Notes: a model not told the origin generated them from the sequence alone. Counted from the stretch's first letter, positions 34,582 to 43,515 are shown. The stretch: DNA of 64,000 nt from Vulcanococcus limneticus LL (GCF_002252705.1 NZ_NQLA01000004.1:121784-185783); one strand, 5' to 3'. Made by a program: numbers and translations.

Positions 34582-34915
34582 AGGCCGCGCTGGCCGGTGC
34601 CCGCCAGGAGCCTTCGATCGCCCGCTGGCCGCCTTCGGGGCTGAGCATCACCCGCAGGTCCCACTGCTCGCGATCGCCCTCGACCGCCAGCCACCAGACC
34701 CCGCGCTCCAGCTCCAGCTCGATCGCCTCCTCCGCCATCAGCTGATCCACCAGCGCCGCGTGTTGCGCCACCAGATCAGCCACGGCGGCCTTCAGGGCCT
34801 CGGCCTCCGCCAGGGTCAGTTCAACGGCCCAACCCGAACCGCCGATCAGCACAGAAAAGGGCTGGCGGACGCCATCCCAGGCGAGCCGCCAGCCCTGTCC
34901 TTCCTGATGGATCAC
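34544..34915 (-). CDS. DUF1818 family protein
   Basis: The 123-residue product begins VIHQEGQGWRLAWDG and continues PFSVLIGGSGWAVELTLAEA, ELERGVWWLAVEGDREQWDL and RAIEGSWRAPASAAFSRAL, which is the pattern of DUF1818, a family found in cyanobacteria and plastid-bearing organisms with unknown function. The GTG start at 34915 gives the family's usual length of about 120. rpoZ lies 14 bases upstream in the same direction, so the two are co-transcribed. Confidence 0.85.
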   Translation of the reverse strand: MIHQEGQGWRLAWDGVRQPFSVLIGGSGWAVELTLAEAEALKAAVADLVAQHAALVDQLMAEEAIELELERGVWWLAVEGDREQWDLRVMLSPEGGQRAIEGSWRAPASAAFSRALQQLGGQP

Positions 34916-34929
34916 CCGCTCCAGCCGGC

Positions 34930-35160
34930 TCAGCCGGGCAGCAGGTCGGGCTGGTCCTGCTCGTCGCTGAGTTCCACGATGGCGCGCTGCACAGGCTTGA
35001 TCATCGAGTCCTCCAGCAGGCCGTCGAAGTCGTCGAAGCGGCGCTGTTTTGCACGAAAGGCAATCCGCACGGTGGTGAGGTAGCGGTTGCTGGAGTGGCG
35101 GATCAGGCTCTCGGCCCGCTGGGCCAGTTCCTTGGGGCTCACGTCGACGCCGATGAACAT
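34930..35160 (-). CDS. rpoZ: DNA-directed RNA polymerase omega subunit
   Basis: The 76-residue product matches the cyanobacterial omega subunit: [39 protein letters not shown] and [20 protein letters not shown]. Omega helps assemble and stabilise the beta' subunit, and in cyanobacteria it influences which sigma factor is recruited. It is short, as usual in this phylum. About 250 bases without a gene separate it from the divergent Hsp70-like gene. Confidence 0.92.
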   Translation of the reverse strand: MFIGVDVSPKELAQRAESLIRHSSNRYLTTVRIAFRAKQRRFDDFDGLLEDSMIKPVQRAIVELSDEQDQPDLLPG

Positions 35161-35413
35161 GTCTCCACTGCCTTTGAAGTGAGCTTAGGTCAGCAGCTTG
35201 CGGGTCCTGCCCGGGCCCAGGCGCAGTGCCGGACCGAGCGCAAGGACCACGTTCAGGAGTCGCGCACAACAGACGTGCGGAACGGCTCGGGCTGGGGCCA
35301 GCGCCTGCCAGGCGAGCGGTTCCGGCCTTTAGAAGGAGGCAGCGGCCCCAGCCCCGGACCGGCCCAGCGCCTGGCCTGCCGCTGCCACCGCAACCTCCGC
35401 AACGCCTTCCGCC

Positions 35414-36979
35414 ATGGCCGGCACCCTCGCCATCGACCTGGGCAGCACCACCACCGTGGTGGCCTACCAGCCGGCCGGCGGCCCCGCCGAGGTGCTGGAG
35501 CTGGCCCCGTACACCTGCGGCAGTCCTGCCGTGGTGCCCAGCCTGCTGTGGCTGGCGCAGGCCGATTCCGGCCAGCCCCTGATCGGCCGCCAGGTGCTCG
35601 AGGCCGGGCTGGCAGAGCACCCGGGGCCGGAGCTGCACCGGGACTTCAAGCGCCGCATCGGCCAGGGCGACATCGACGGTCCGGAGCCCGACGCACCCGC
35701 CAGCCTGCTGGCACCCGAGCAGGCGGGCGCCCTGCTGCTGCAGCGCCTCTGGCGCCAGCTGCCGGTGGAACTGACACCCAGCCGGCTGGTGCTCACCGCC
35801 CCGATCGACGCCTACCGCGGCTACCGCCGCTGGCTCACCGCCGTGACGGCCAGCCTGGCGGTGCCGGAGATCGCCCTGGTGGATGAGCCCACCGCCGCCG
35901 CCATCGGTGCCGGCCTGGCCCCGGGTAGCCGGGTGCTGGTGGTGGATCTGGGCGGCGGCACGATCGACCTGTCGCTCGTGGCCCTGGAGGGCGGCGAGGG
36001 CCGTGCCGCGCCCATCGCCCAGCTGCTGCGCTTCGGCGGCCGCGACCTGCAGGGCAGTCGCCAGACCCTGCGCACCGCCCGGGTGCTGGGCAAGGCGGGC
36101 CTGGCCCTCGGCGGCCGCGACATCGACCACTGGATCGCCGCCGAACTCTGCCCCGAGCAGGCGGCCTCAGCCTCGTTGCTGGCCGCCGCCGAGCGGCTCA
36201 AGTGCGCCCTCAGCGACGCCCCGGAGGCGCTGACGCTCTGGACGCCGGCCCCTGGCGCCGCCCCCCGCCCCCTGCGCCTGGACCGGTCCGGCCTGGCCAG
36301 GCTGCTGGAGCGCCGGGGCCTGACCGCCACGCTCGACCAGCTGCTGGAGACCGTGCTGGCCTCCGCCCGTGCCGCTGGCATCGGCCTGGCGGAGCTGGAT
36401 GCGGTGCTGCCGGTGGGGGGCACCAGCCGGCTGCCGACCGTGCAGGCCTGGCTGCGGGAGCGCTGCCCGGGGGTGCCGCTGCGGGGCGAGCGGCCGATCG
36501 AGGCCGTGGCCCTGGGCGCCCTGGCCCTCACCCCGGGCGTGACGGTGAAGGATGTGCTGAGCCGCGGCGTGTCGCTGCGCTGCTGGGACCAGCGCAGCGG
36601 CCGCCACCGCTGGCATCCGCTGTTCGTGCCGGGCCAGGCCTGGCCCACCGAGCGGCCGCTGGAGCTGGTGCTGGCCGCCAGCCGCGACGGCCAGCACCAG
36701 CTGGAGTTGGTCCTGGGGGAGCCACAGGATGGGGAACGCAGTGAGGTGGTGTTCGTCGGGGGCCTGCCGGTGCTGCGGCGGCGGCCGGCCGGCGAGGCCG
36801 CCGTGGAGGCCTGGCCCCGGCAACCGGAGGCGCTGCCCCTGGATCCCGCCGGCAGCGCCGGGGTGGATCGGCTGCGGCTGCGGTTCCGCATTGATCCCGA
36901 AGGGCAGCTGCGGCTGCAGGCCGAGGACCTGCTGAGCGGCAGCGTCCTGCCGGAGCGGAGCCTGGGCAGCGTGCGCTGA
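35414..36979 (+). CDS. Hsp70/DnaK-like ATPase with a reduced C-terminus
   Basis: The 521-residue product has a complete actin-like ATPase domain (about 1-370): AIDLGSTTTVVAY, RLVLTAPIDAYRGYRRWL, ALVDEPTAAAIGAGL, VLVVDLGGGTIDLSLVAL and AVLPVGGTSRLPTVQAWL. The remaining 150 residues include a beta-sandwich-like region (DVLSRGVSLRCWDQRSGRHR) but no helical lid and no EEVD tail. True DnaK is about 630 residues, so this is a specialised Hsp70 relative, probably with a dedicated client. No dnaJ or grpE lies beside it; the membrane J protein at 17875-18648 could serve it (speculative). A membrane protein gene follows after 123 bases. Confidence 0.88.
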   Translation: MAGTLAIDLGSTTTVVAYQPAGGPAEVLELAPYTCGSPAVVPSLLWLAQADSGQPLIGRQVLEAGLAEHPGPELHRDFKRRIGQGDIDGPEPDAPASLLAPEQAGALLLQRLWRQLPVELTPSRLVLTAPIDAYRGYRRWLTAVTASLAVPEIALVDEPTAAAIGAGLAPGSRVLVVDLGGGTIDLSLVALEGGEGRAAPIAQLLRFGGRDLQGSRQTLRTARVLGKAGLALGGRDIDHWIAAELCPEQAASASLLAAAERLKCALSDAPEALTLWTPAPGAAPRPLRLDRSGLARLLERRGLTATLDQLLETVLASARAAGIGLAELDAVLPVGGTSRLPTVQAWLRERCPGVPLRGERPIEAVALGALALTPGVTVKDVLSRGVSLRCWDQRSGRHRWHPLFVPGQAWPTERPLELVLAASRDGQHQLELVLGEPQDGERSEVVFVGGLPVLRRRPAGEAAVEAWPRQPEALPLDPAGSAGVDRLRLRFRIDPEGQLRLQAEDLLSGSVLPERSLGSVR

Positions 36980-37102
36980 GCAGCCAGCCCCACGGAAGCC
37001 CGCGCCGGGAGAACGGCCGGGTGGACGACACAGCGGCTGGTCCCGGGGCGCGATCCAGGGGCCTGCACATTCATAGAACGGGCCCACTGACGGTCTGCAT
37101 CC

Positions 37103-37939
37103 GTGGCCATCCGCCGGCACCGGCTTCCGCGCTTCTGGCTGCTGGTCACCCTCGGCCTGGTGGCGGGCGCGGTCGGGGCCGCCTACTGGTGGGAGCGCCA
37201 GCTGCCGGGGCGGCTGGAGCGCGCCGCCCAGCAGGGCCGCCTGGACGACTGCCTGCGCTACGGGGAGCAGCTCGCCTCGCTGCGCTGGCTGGGCGGCGCG
37301 GCTCCCCAGGAGCAGGGCCGCTGCCGCCGCCTGAAGGCCCAGAACCTCTGGAAGGCAGGCCAGGTGGGCGAGGCCCTGCGGGTCCAGCTGCAGCTGGTGA
37401 ATTCTGAAGCCGGCAACTCCGCCGACCAGCGGCGCCTGGTGGAGTGGCAGCGCCAGCTGGAGGCCAGGGCGCTGGCCCGCTTCCAGGGCGGTGACCTGGA
37501 GGGGGCCCTGGCGGTGCTGGCCACGTTCAACGCCGACCACAACCCCGAAGGCACCGCCCTCGGTGACAACCTGCGGGAAAACTGGAACCGCAACCGCCTG
37601 CAGCGGGACCGGACCCAGCAACTGATTCCCCAGAAGCGCTGGTGGGAAGCCCTGGATGCCCTCAACCGCATCGACCACCCCTGGTGGAAGGCCCACACCC
37701 AGCCCCTGCGCCAGCAGGTGCAACAGGGGATCGACGGACTGAAGTCTGCCGGTGAGAAGCAGCACGACGGCCACGGCAAGGGGGGCCTGGAGTCGAATGT
37801 GCCGAGCGACAAGCTCAATGCCCTCGTCACGGCCAAGATCGCCGCGGGGCAGGACGACTGGCAGGCCTTCACCTCGGCCTGCAAGGAACTGGGAGGCAAG
37901 GTGGTGGAAGCGGGTCCGGAGAGCGCCTGTCGCCGCTGA
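37103..37939 (+). CDS. single-pass membrane protein of unknown function
   Basis: The 278-residue product (GTG start) has a basic N-terminus, one transmembrane helix (about 10-28, FWLLVTLGLVAGAVGAAYWW) and a periplasmic, mainly helical domain with repeat-like pairs (about 45-175: GRLDDCLRYGEQLASLRWLG, GQVGEALRVQLQLVN, GGDLEGALAVLATF). These resemble TPR-type repeats, but I cannot name the family. A His/Gly/Lys linker at about 218-228 leads to a C-terminal domain with two cysteines. Its position behind the Hsp70-like gene suggests shared function. Confidence 0.65.
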   Translation: MAIRRHRLPRFWLLVTLGLVAGAVGAAYWWERQLPGRLERAAQQGRLDDCLRYGEQLASLRWLGGAAPQEQGRCRRLKAQNLWKAGQVGEALRVQLQLVNSEAGNSADQRRLVEWQRQLEARALARFQGGDLEGALAVLATFNADHNPEGTALGDNLRENWNRNRLQRDRTQQLIPQKRWWEALDALNRIDHPWWKAHTQPLRQQVQQGIDGLKSAGEKQHDGHGKGGLESNVPSDKLNALVTAKIAAGQDDWQAFTSACKELGGKVVEAGPESACRR

Positions 37940-38014
37940 CCTGCCGCCCCTGAGGGGCGCCCCCAGGCGGCGAAGCACGCGTGACAGGATGGTTCCGTCG
38001 CACGCGCACCCTCC

Positions 38015-38236
38015 ATGCAAGCGGGAGATCAGGTCAGGGTCAGCCAGAGCGTTGTGGTGTTCCACCATCCCGAACATCGGGGTCAGTCCTTCGATCTCCA
38101 GGGCCAGCAGGGCCTGGTGCACCAGGTGCTGAACGACTTCAAGGGGCGTCCCATCAGCCCCACCCTGCCGGTGATCGTGGCCTTCGGCCGCTTCCGCGCC
38201 CACTTCCGCGCGGACGAGCTCGAGCCGGTGGCCTGA
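38015..38236 (+). CDS. ftrV: ferredoxin-thioredoxin reductase, variable chain
   Basis: The 73-residue SH3-like subunit stabilises the catalytic FtrC subunit that uses ferredoxin electrons to reduce thioredoxins in the light. Family features include VRVSQSVVVFHHPEHRGQSF, DLQGQQGLVHQVLNDFKGRP and PTLPVIVAFGRFRAHFRADE. Length is normal. The ferredoxin gene petF is in the same window, but ftrC is not. Confidence 0.92.
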   Translation: MQAGDQVRVSQSVVVFHHPEHRGQSFDLQGQQGLVHQVLNDFKGRPISPTLPVIVAFGRFRAHFRADELEPVA

Positions 38237-38268
38237 AGGTCAGGCCCAGCGCCTGCTGGCAACCGGTT

Positions 38269-38796
38269 CTACGCCCCGGTCTTGAGCAGGAACACGCCCT
38301 CCTCGCCGTCGATGGCCTGCAGGCACAGGGCGATCGTCTCCTGGCGGCTGGTGGGCACGACCCGACCGCAGAAATCCGGTTGGATCGGCAGCTCCCGGTG
38401 TCCCCGATCCACCATCGCCAGCAGACGCACCCGCCGCGGCCGTCCCCAGGCCTGCAGGGCCTCCATTGCCGCCCGCACCGTGCGACCCGTGAAGATCACG
38501 TCGTCCACCAGCACCAGCTCGCGGCCCTCCAGGGCCGCTGGCAGCTGGGTCGGGGCCGCCAGGCGGGTGGCCACCCGCTGCAGATCGTCGCGATGGAAGG
38601 TGGGATCGAGGCTGCCCTGGTCCACCGGATGGCCGCAGAGCGCCTGGAGCTTGGCGGCCAGCACCTCCGCCAGGACCACTCCCCGTGTGGGGATGCCAAG
38701 CAGGAGCAGGGAATGGCTGTCGTCGACGCTCTCCAGCACCTGGGACGCCAGCCGGTTCAGAGTGCGTCCCAGCTCCTGGGCCGACAGGATTTCCAC
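38269..38796 (-). CDS. pyrR: PyrR-type bifunctional pyrimidine regulator/uracil phosphoribosyltransferase
   Basis: The 175-residue product has the type I PRTase core with the PRPP loop ELVLVDDVIFTGRTVRAAME, preceded by SLLLLGIPTRGVVLAEVLAA and followed by LLAMVDRGHRELPIQPDFCG and the PyrR-specific PTSRQETIAL. In Firmicutes PyrR controls pyr mRNA by attenuation; in cyanobacteria it may act mainly as a uracil salvage enzyme. GTG at 38796 (VEILSAQELGRTLNRLASQV) gives the family length; an upstream in-frame GTG at 38943 cannot be ruled out. Confidence 0.88.
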   Translation of the reverse strand: MEILSAQELGRTLNRLASQVLESVDDSHSLLLLGIPTRGVVLAEVLAAKLQALCGHPVDQGSLDPTFHRDDLQRVATRLAAPTQLPAALEGRELVLVDDVIFTGRTVRAAMEALQAWGRPRRVRLLAMVDRGHRELPIQPDFCGRVVPTSRQETIALCLQAIDGEEGVFLLKTGA

Positions 38797-39332
38797 ACGG
38801 CCTGCAGGGGCCAGGTCCGGTGCAGGAGCATCGCTCTGGGCGTTCGCGCCCGACCCCTTGCGGAGGTCCACAGCAGCGCCATCGCCGTACTCGACGGGGC
38901 CGATCTCATGACCGCCGCGCTCCTCGGGGCTGGGCAAGACCACGGCGTTCGGAACTTGGATCCATGCTAAGGGCTTGATCCATTGACCCAGGCACGAGGG
39001 CTTCCCGGGCCACTCCAGATCCCAGCCGCGGGAACCGGCGGCCCTGCCCTGTGGACAAAAGCTGACGCAAACTGGGATCAGCTGGGCCCCCAGAAGGGCT
39101 CGCGGTAAGTTGGCCTGACGACGACGTTGCACTGAAAGAGCGGGACGAACGGGTGAAAGCAGGTCCTTCCTCCGATCGTGAGTCCAGCCCCAGTGGCTGT
39201 CCTGACCCAGGCGCCACGGCTGTTCCCCTTGATGGGGCGGTTCCCCATGACGGGGCTCCTGCCGGCGAGGCCCCCCAGGCCGTGGATGCCGGCCTGCCCC
39301 AGGTGGGCGGATCCTGTTCCACAGCCAGCTTC
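38797..39332. other. 536-base divergent gap between pyrR and gpmI
   Basis: Both flanking frames stay open into this stretch, but neither extension matches its family, so it is probably the shared promoter region. I see no convincing -35/-10 pair. If either gene uses an earlier start (GTG 38943 for pyrR; several GTG for gpmI), the gap shrinks. No RNA gene was recognised. Confidence 0.5.
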
Positions 39333-40931
39333 GTGAGTCACCCCCCCGTGGCCCCGGTGGTGCTCGCCATCCTCGATGGATGGGGCTACCGCCACGACGC
39401 CGACCACAACGCGATCCGCGCCGCCGACACTCCGGTGATGGATGCGCTCTGGCACGCTTACCCCCACACCCTGATCCAGGCCAGTGGCGCCGATGTGGGC
39501 CTGCCGGACGACCAGATGGGCAACTCCGAGGTGGGCCACCTCACCATCGGGGCGGGCCGGATCATCCGCCAGGAGCTGGTGCGGATCAGCAAGGCCGTCA
39601 AGGACGGCAGTCTGGCCGAGAACCCCGGCCTGAACGCCCTGGCCGACCGACTGCTGGCCAGCGGCAACACCCTGCACCTGATCGGGCTCTGCTCGGACGG
39701 TGGCGTCCACAGCCACATCGAGCACCTGGGCGGGCTGCTGCGCTGGGCGGCCGGCCGCGGCCTGGACGACGTGGCGATCCACGTGGTCACCGATGGCCGC
39801 GACACGACCACCCAGAGCGCCCCGGGCTTTCTGGCCACGATCGAGCGCCAGATCGCCGAAGCCGGCGTGGGCCGGATCGCCACGATCTGCGGCCGCTACT
39901 GGGCCATGGACCGCGACAACCGCTGGGATCGCACCGAGAAGGCCTACCGGCTGCTCACCGAGCCGGGCGAGGTCACGTCCCTCGACCCCCTGCAGGTGCT
40001 GGAGGCCTCCTACGCCGAGGGCATCACCGACGAGTTCCTTGAGCCGGTGCGGCTGGCCCCTGGCCACCTCAAAGGCGGCGACGGGCTTGTGTGCTTCAAC
40101 TTCCGCCCCGACCGGGTGCGGCAGCTGGTCCGGGCCTTGGTGCTTCCCGATTTCGATGCCTTCCCCCGCGAGCGCATCGCCGACCTCGATCTGGTGACCT
40201 TCACCCAGTACGAGGCAGGCCTGCCAGTGGTGGTGGCCTTCCCGCCCGAGCCCCTGGATGGCCTGCTGGGGGAAGTGGTGGCGGCCCATGGCCTGCGCCA
40301 GTTCCGCACCGCCGAAACCGAGAAATACCCCCACGTCACCTACTTCATGAACGGGGGCATCGAGCAGCCATTCCCCGGCGAAGACCGGCACCTGGTGCCA
40401 TCGCCGCGGGTGGCCACCTATGACCAGGCCCCGGCCATGTCGGCTGAGCAGCTCACCGACAACTGCATCGCCGCCATCGCCAAGGGCATCTACTCCCTGG
40501 TGGTGATCAACTACGCCAACCCGGACATGGTTGGGCACACAGGCCAGATGGAGGCGACGGTGAGTGCGATCGGCACGGTGGATCGCTGCGTGGGCCGCCT
40601 GGTGGAAGCCGCCAATCGCATGGGCGGCACCCTGCTGATCACCGCCGACCACGGCAACGCCGAACTGATGGAGGGCCCGGATGGGCGCGCCTGGACGGCC
40701 CACACCACCAACCCGGTGCCGCTGATCCTGGTGGAGGGCGAGAAGCGCAAGCTGCCCGGCCACGGCACCAACGTCCAGCTGCGCGACGGTGGCGGCCTGG
40801 CCGACATTGCCCCGACCCTGCTCGAGATCCTGGGCCTGCCCCAGCCACCTCGCATGACCGGCCAGTCGCTGGTGCTGCCCATCGGCGCGCCGGTCGCCCA
40901 CAGCCGCGTCCCCCAGACCCTCGGGGTCTGA
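39333..40931 (+). CDS. gpmI: 2,3-bisphosphoglycerate-independent phosphoglycerate mutase
   Basis: The 532-residue enzyme interconverts 3- and 2-phosphoglycerate. The metal-binding start [12 protein letters not shown], the catalytic serine motif [15 protein letters not shown], the [17 protein letters not shown] and [14 protein letters not shown] segments, [26 protein letters not shown] and [10 protein letters not shown] are all intact. GTG at 39333 was chosen because it starts a few residues before the conserved strand and gives the family length. secG follows after 24 bases, an arrangement also known from other cyanobacteria. Confidence 0.95.
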   Translation: MSHPPVAPVVLAILDGWGYRHDADHNAIRAADTPVMDALWHAYPHTLIQASGADVGLPDDQMGNSEVGHLTIGAGRIIRQELVRISKAVKDGSLAENPGLNALADRLLASGNTLHLIGLCSDGGVHSHIEHLGGLLRWAAGRGLDDVAIHVVTDGRDTTTQSAPGFLATIERQIAEAGVGRIATICGRYWAMDRDNRWDRTEKAYRLLTEPGEVTSLDPLQVLEASYAEGITDEFLEPVRLAPGHLKGGDGLVCFNFRPDRVRQLVRALVLPDFDAFPRERIADLDLVTFTQYEAGLPVVVAFPPEPLDGLLGEVVAAHGLRQFRTAETEKYPHVTYFMNGGIEQPFPGEDRHLVPSPRVATYDQAPAMSAEQLTDNCIAAIAKGIYSLVVINYANPDMVGHTGQMEATVSAIGTVDRCVGRLVEAANRMGGTLLITADHGNAELMEGPDGRAWTAHTTNPVPLILVEGEKRKLPGHGTNVQLRDGGGLADIAPTLLEILGLPQPPRMTGQSLVLPIGAPVAHSRVPQTLGV

Positions 40932-40955
40932 GCCCCAGCGCCCTAGGCTGCCGCC

Positions 40956-41192
40956 ATGCTTCAAACCGTCTTCACCTGGATCTGGCTGGCCAGCGGCGTG
41001 CTGCTGGTGGTGACCGTGCTGCTGCACAGTCCCAAGGGCGATGGCATGGGCGGATTGGCCAGTAGCGGCGGCTCCATGTTCAGCAGCGCCCGCAGCGCCG
41101 AGAACACCCTCAACCGCGTCAGCTGGACTCTCCTCGCCACCTTCCTCGGCCTGGCTGTGGCCCTGAGCGCCGGCTGGTTCAAGGGCGCCTGA
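40956..41192 (+). CDS. secG: protein-export membrane protein SecG
   Basis: The 78-residue product has two transmembrane helices (about 5-22 and 56-74), joined by the family loop HSPKGDGMGGLASSGGSMFS and ending in a helix after AENTLNRVSW. SecG assists the SecYE translocon in moving proteins across the cytoplasmic and thylakoid membranes. It lies 24 bases behind gpmI and 29 bases ahead of msrB. Confidence 0.93.
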   Translation: MLQTVFTWIWLASGVLLVVTVLLHSPKGDGMGGLASSGGSMFSSARSAENTLNRVSWTLLATFLGLAVALSAGWFKGA

Positions 41193-41221
41193 ATCCCGTC
41201 AGCACCAACCGCCCCAGACCG

Positions 41222-41701
41222 ATGACCCGACGTGGCCTGCTCGCCGCCCTCACGGCTGCCGTGGCTCCCCTGCTGGGGGGGCGTCCCGCAGAAGCGGCCT
41301 CCAAGGCGGCCGATCCGGCCTGGCAACTGAGTGAGGCCGAGTGGAAACAGCGCCTCGGTGCCGCCGCCTACGAGGTGCTGCGGCGCGAGGGCACCGAGCG
41401 TCCCTTCAGCAGTCCTCTCAACCAGGAGAAGCGGGCCGGCACGTTCCTGTGCGCCGGATGCCGGCTGCCCCTGTTCAGCTCCAAGGCCAAGTACGACAGC
41501 GGCACCGGCTGGCCCAGCTTCTGGCAGCCCCTGCCCAATGCGGTGGCCACCAGAGTCGACTTCAAGCTGATCGTGCCCCGCACCGAATACCATTGCCGCC
41601 GCTGCGGCGGCCACCAGGGCCACGTGTTCGACGACGGCCCCAGGCCCACCGGCAAGCGCTACTGCAACAACGGCGTGGCCCTCGCCTTCGATCCGGCCTG
41701 A
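41222..41701 (+). CDS. msrB: methionine-R-sulfoxide reductase with N-terminal export signal
   Basis: The 159-residue product starts [20 protein letters not shown], a twin-arginine-type signal with probable cleavage at AEA-A, so this MsrB is likely exported to the periplasm or lumen. The reductase domain (about 38-157) has the zinc CxxC pairs CAGC and CRRC, the substrate-site segment YDSGTGWPSFWQP, GHVFDDGPRPTGKRYC with the catalytic Cys, and a final NNGVALAF. It repairs the R-epimer of oxidised methionine, which arises under photo-oxidative stress. Confidence 0.93.
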   Translation: MTRRGLLAALTAAVAPLLGGRPAEAASKAADPAWQLSEAEWKQRLGAAAYEVLRREGTERPFSSPLNQEKRAGTFLCAGCRLPLFSSKAKYDSGTGWPSFWQPLPNAVATRVDFKLIVPRTEYHCRRCGGHQGHVFDDGPRPTGKRYCNNGVALAFDPA

Positions 41702-41755
41702 CGAGTCACCCCAACCGCAGGTCAAGGCTCAGGAAGATGACCCTGGAGCTGACCA

Positions 41756-43060
41756 TCAGCTGGTGAACTCGCTGTTGTAGGCCTCCTCTCCGTGGGCGTT
41801 GATATCCACCCCCTGGCGCTCCTCCGCATCCGTGACGCGCAGCGGGATCACCAGCCGCAGCAGGGCAAGCAGGGCATAGGTTCCCACCCCCACCCACAGC
41901 ACGGTGAAGCCCACCGCCTGGAGCTGGATCCACAGCTGGTCCAGCCGCCCGGCGATCAGACCGTCGGCACCGGCCGGATTGAGGCTGCGCAAGGTGAACA
42001 CCCCGGTGAGCAGGGTGCCCAGCAGACCCGCCATCCCATGCACCGGTAGCACGTCCAGGGTGTCATCGAGCCGCAGGCGCAGCTTGAGCTGCAGGGCCCA
42101 GCTGCACAGCGCTGCGGCGGCAAAGCCGATCAGCACCGCCGCCAGCGGGCTCACAAAGCCGGCGGCGGGCGTGATCGCCACCAGGCCGGCCACGGCGCCG
42201 GTGGCCACACCGACTGCCGTGGGCTTGCCGCGCTGCCAGGTCTCGATCAGCATCCAGCCCAGGGCCGCCGCGGCGCCTGCGGTATTGGTGGTGAGGCAGG
42301 CCAGGGAGGCCAGATTGCCCGCCACCAGGCCACTGCCACCGTTGAAGCCGAACCAGCCGAACCAGAGCAGGCCGGCCCCCATCAGGATGAAGGGCACGTT
42401 GTGGGGCGGAGCCCCGTGGTCGGGGTAGGTGCGGCGCCGGCCCACCACCACCGCCGCCACGGCCGCCGCAACCCCGGAGGCCAGCTCCACCACCAGACCG
42501 CCGGCAAAGTCGAGGGCCCCAAGGCCATCGGGGCCGAGGAATCCCCCTGGCCCCCACACCATGTGGGCCAAGGGGATATAGATCAGCGTGCTCCAGAACA
42601 GTAGAAACAGGATCCAGGCCCGGAAGTTCATCCGCTCCACCACAGCCCCCGAGATCAGGGCAGGCGTGATGATCGCAAAGCTGGCCTGGAACAGCGCCAC
42701 GGCGCCGTGGCTGATCTGACCGTCGCCATAGGGGGCCGACCAGTTGCTCAGGCCCGCCCACGCCAACCCACCAATGAAGGGAGCCAGGGGGCCCGAACCG
42801 GGGGAAAAGGCCAGGCTGTAGCCGAACAGTACCCACAGCACGCTCATCAGGGCCATGGCACTGGAGCTCATCACCATGGTGTTGAGCACGTTGCGGCTGC
42901 GCACGAAGCCCGCATAGAAGAGGGCCAGCGCCGGCGTCATCATCAGCACGAGGGCGGCGCTGACGAGTACGAAGCCGTTGTTGGCACTGCGCAGTGCAGC
43001 GGCGGCCTCGGCCATCGGGGTCGCCGCCGCCAACAGGATCGACGCAGCCGGAACGGGCAA
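41756..43060 (-). CDS. amt: ammonium transporter Amt with Glu in place of the first pore His
   Basis: The product (434 residues from TTG 43060, or 419 from ATG 43015) is an Amt/Mep channel with about 11 transmembrane helices. Family marks are MTPALALFYAGFVRSRNVLN, FAIITPALISGAVVERM, FGWFGFNGGSGLVAGNLASL and DVLPVHGMAGLLGTLLTGVF. The twin-His pair of E. coli AmtB (His168, His318) appears here as Glu192 (LDFAGGLVVELASG) and His341. It probably imports ammonium under nitrogen limitation; the NtcA box upstream supports this. The C-terminal cytoplasmic tail is short (LRVTDAEERQGVDINAHGEE). Confidence 0.93.
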   Translation of the reverse strand: MPVPAASILLAAATPMAEAAAALRSANNGFVLVSAALVLMMTPALALFYAGFVRSRNVLNTMVMSSSAMALMSVLWVLFGYSLAFSPGSGPLAPFIGGLAWAGLSNWSAPYGDGQISHGAVALFQASFAIITPALISGAVVERMNFRAWILFLLFWSTLIYIPLAHMVWGPGGFLGPDGLGALDFAGGLVVELASGVAAAVAAVVVGRRRTYPDHGAPPHNVPFILMGAGLLWFGWFGFNGGSGLVAGNLASLACLTTNTAGAAAALGWMLIETWQRGKPTAVGVATGAVAGLVAITPAAGFVSPLAAVLIGFAAAALCSWALQLKLRLRLDDTLDVLPVHGMAGLLGTLLTGVFTLRSLNPAGADGLIAGRLDQLWIQLQAVGFTVLWVGVGTYALLALLRLVIPLRVTDAEERQGVDINAHGEEAYNSEFTS

Positions 43061-43084
43061 GGGAACTCAGACAGCACGGGCGAC

Positions 43085-43126
43085 ACCCTGAGGCGCCACA
43101 GGGGCCCAGCCGGTAGCCGTTACTAC
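43085..43126 (-). promoter_or_regulatory. NtcA-activated promoter of amt
   Basis: On the minus strand GTA-N8-TAC (43113-43126), the NtcA consensus, is followed after exactly 22 bases by CAGGGT (43085-43090), which keeps the A and final T of the NtcA-type -10 element TAN3T. This is the textbook layout of nitrogen-control promoters in cyanobacteria, with the activator box in place of a -35. The start of amt is 25-70 bases downstream. Confidence 0.72.
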
Positions 43127-43324
43127 GGAACGGAGTCGAAACGGTAGGAACCGCGACAAAGTGCTGGTTGCCGCGACACCCGAGGGGGCCATGCGCTGAC
43201 TGGACTCGGTGGGCAGTGCCTGTTGATCGCAGCAGGTCATGCTCGGGTCCATGGGGCCCTGGTGACAGAGGCGGACAAGGCCAACCCCAAGGCCTACGTT
43301 GAACTGAAACCCGACACTGCCCGG

Positions 43325-43456
43325 ATGCGAAACCTGCTCCCCCTTGTGCTGCTGCTGGCGAGCCTGGCCTCCACCGGTGCGGCAGGCGCCTGCGAGCGTC
43401 ATCTGCAGGGACACCAGAACAGCTCCGACACCAACAGCGAGGCCACTCAGCGCTGA
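43325..43456 (+). CDS. putative small exported peptide
   Basis: The 43-residue frame begins with a typical signal peptide (MRNLLPLVLLLASLASTGAA, small residues near GAAG-A). A short polar mature part follows (ACERHLQGHQNSSDTNSEAT) with one Cys. The hydrophobic core and the polar mature part are protein-like, not GC-bias noise. It lies between divergent amt and the groEL terminator with no partner gene. Function unknown; it could be a lipoprotein-like or secreted peptide. Confidence 0.5.
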   Translation: MRNLLPLVLLLASLASTGAAGACERHLQGHQNSSDTNSEATQR

Positions 43457-43490
43457 GCACGGCCACCCCCAGGCGGCCAGGGGACTGCAA

Positions 43491-43515
43491 GAAAAAAGCG
43501 CCCCCTTGGGGGCGC
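43491..43515 (-). terminator. intrinsic terminator of groESL
   Basis: Read on the minus strand, GCGCCCCC/GGGGGCGC forms a strong stem followed by six T. It lies 50 bases behind the groEL stop. Confidence 0.88.

Noticed and set aside
36167..38203. 678-codon open frame opposite the Hsp70-like gene and the membrane protein
   Set aside because: Shadow frame with no domain; it crosses two real genes and their gap.
39153..39332. 60-residue N-terminal extension of GpmI
   Set aside because: Ser/Pro/Gly-rich and absent from the family; GTG at 39333 gives the normal length.
39078..41027. 649-codon open frame opposite gpmI
   Set aside because: It is the antisense of an intact gpmI and secG and is His/Gln/Gly-rich without motifs.
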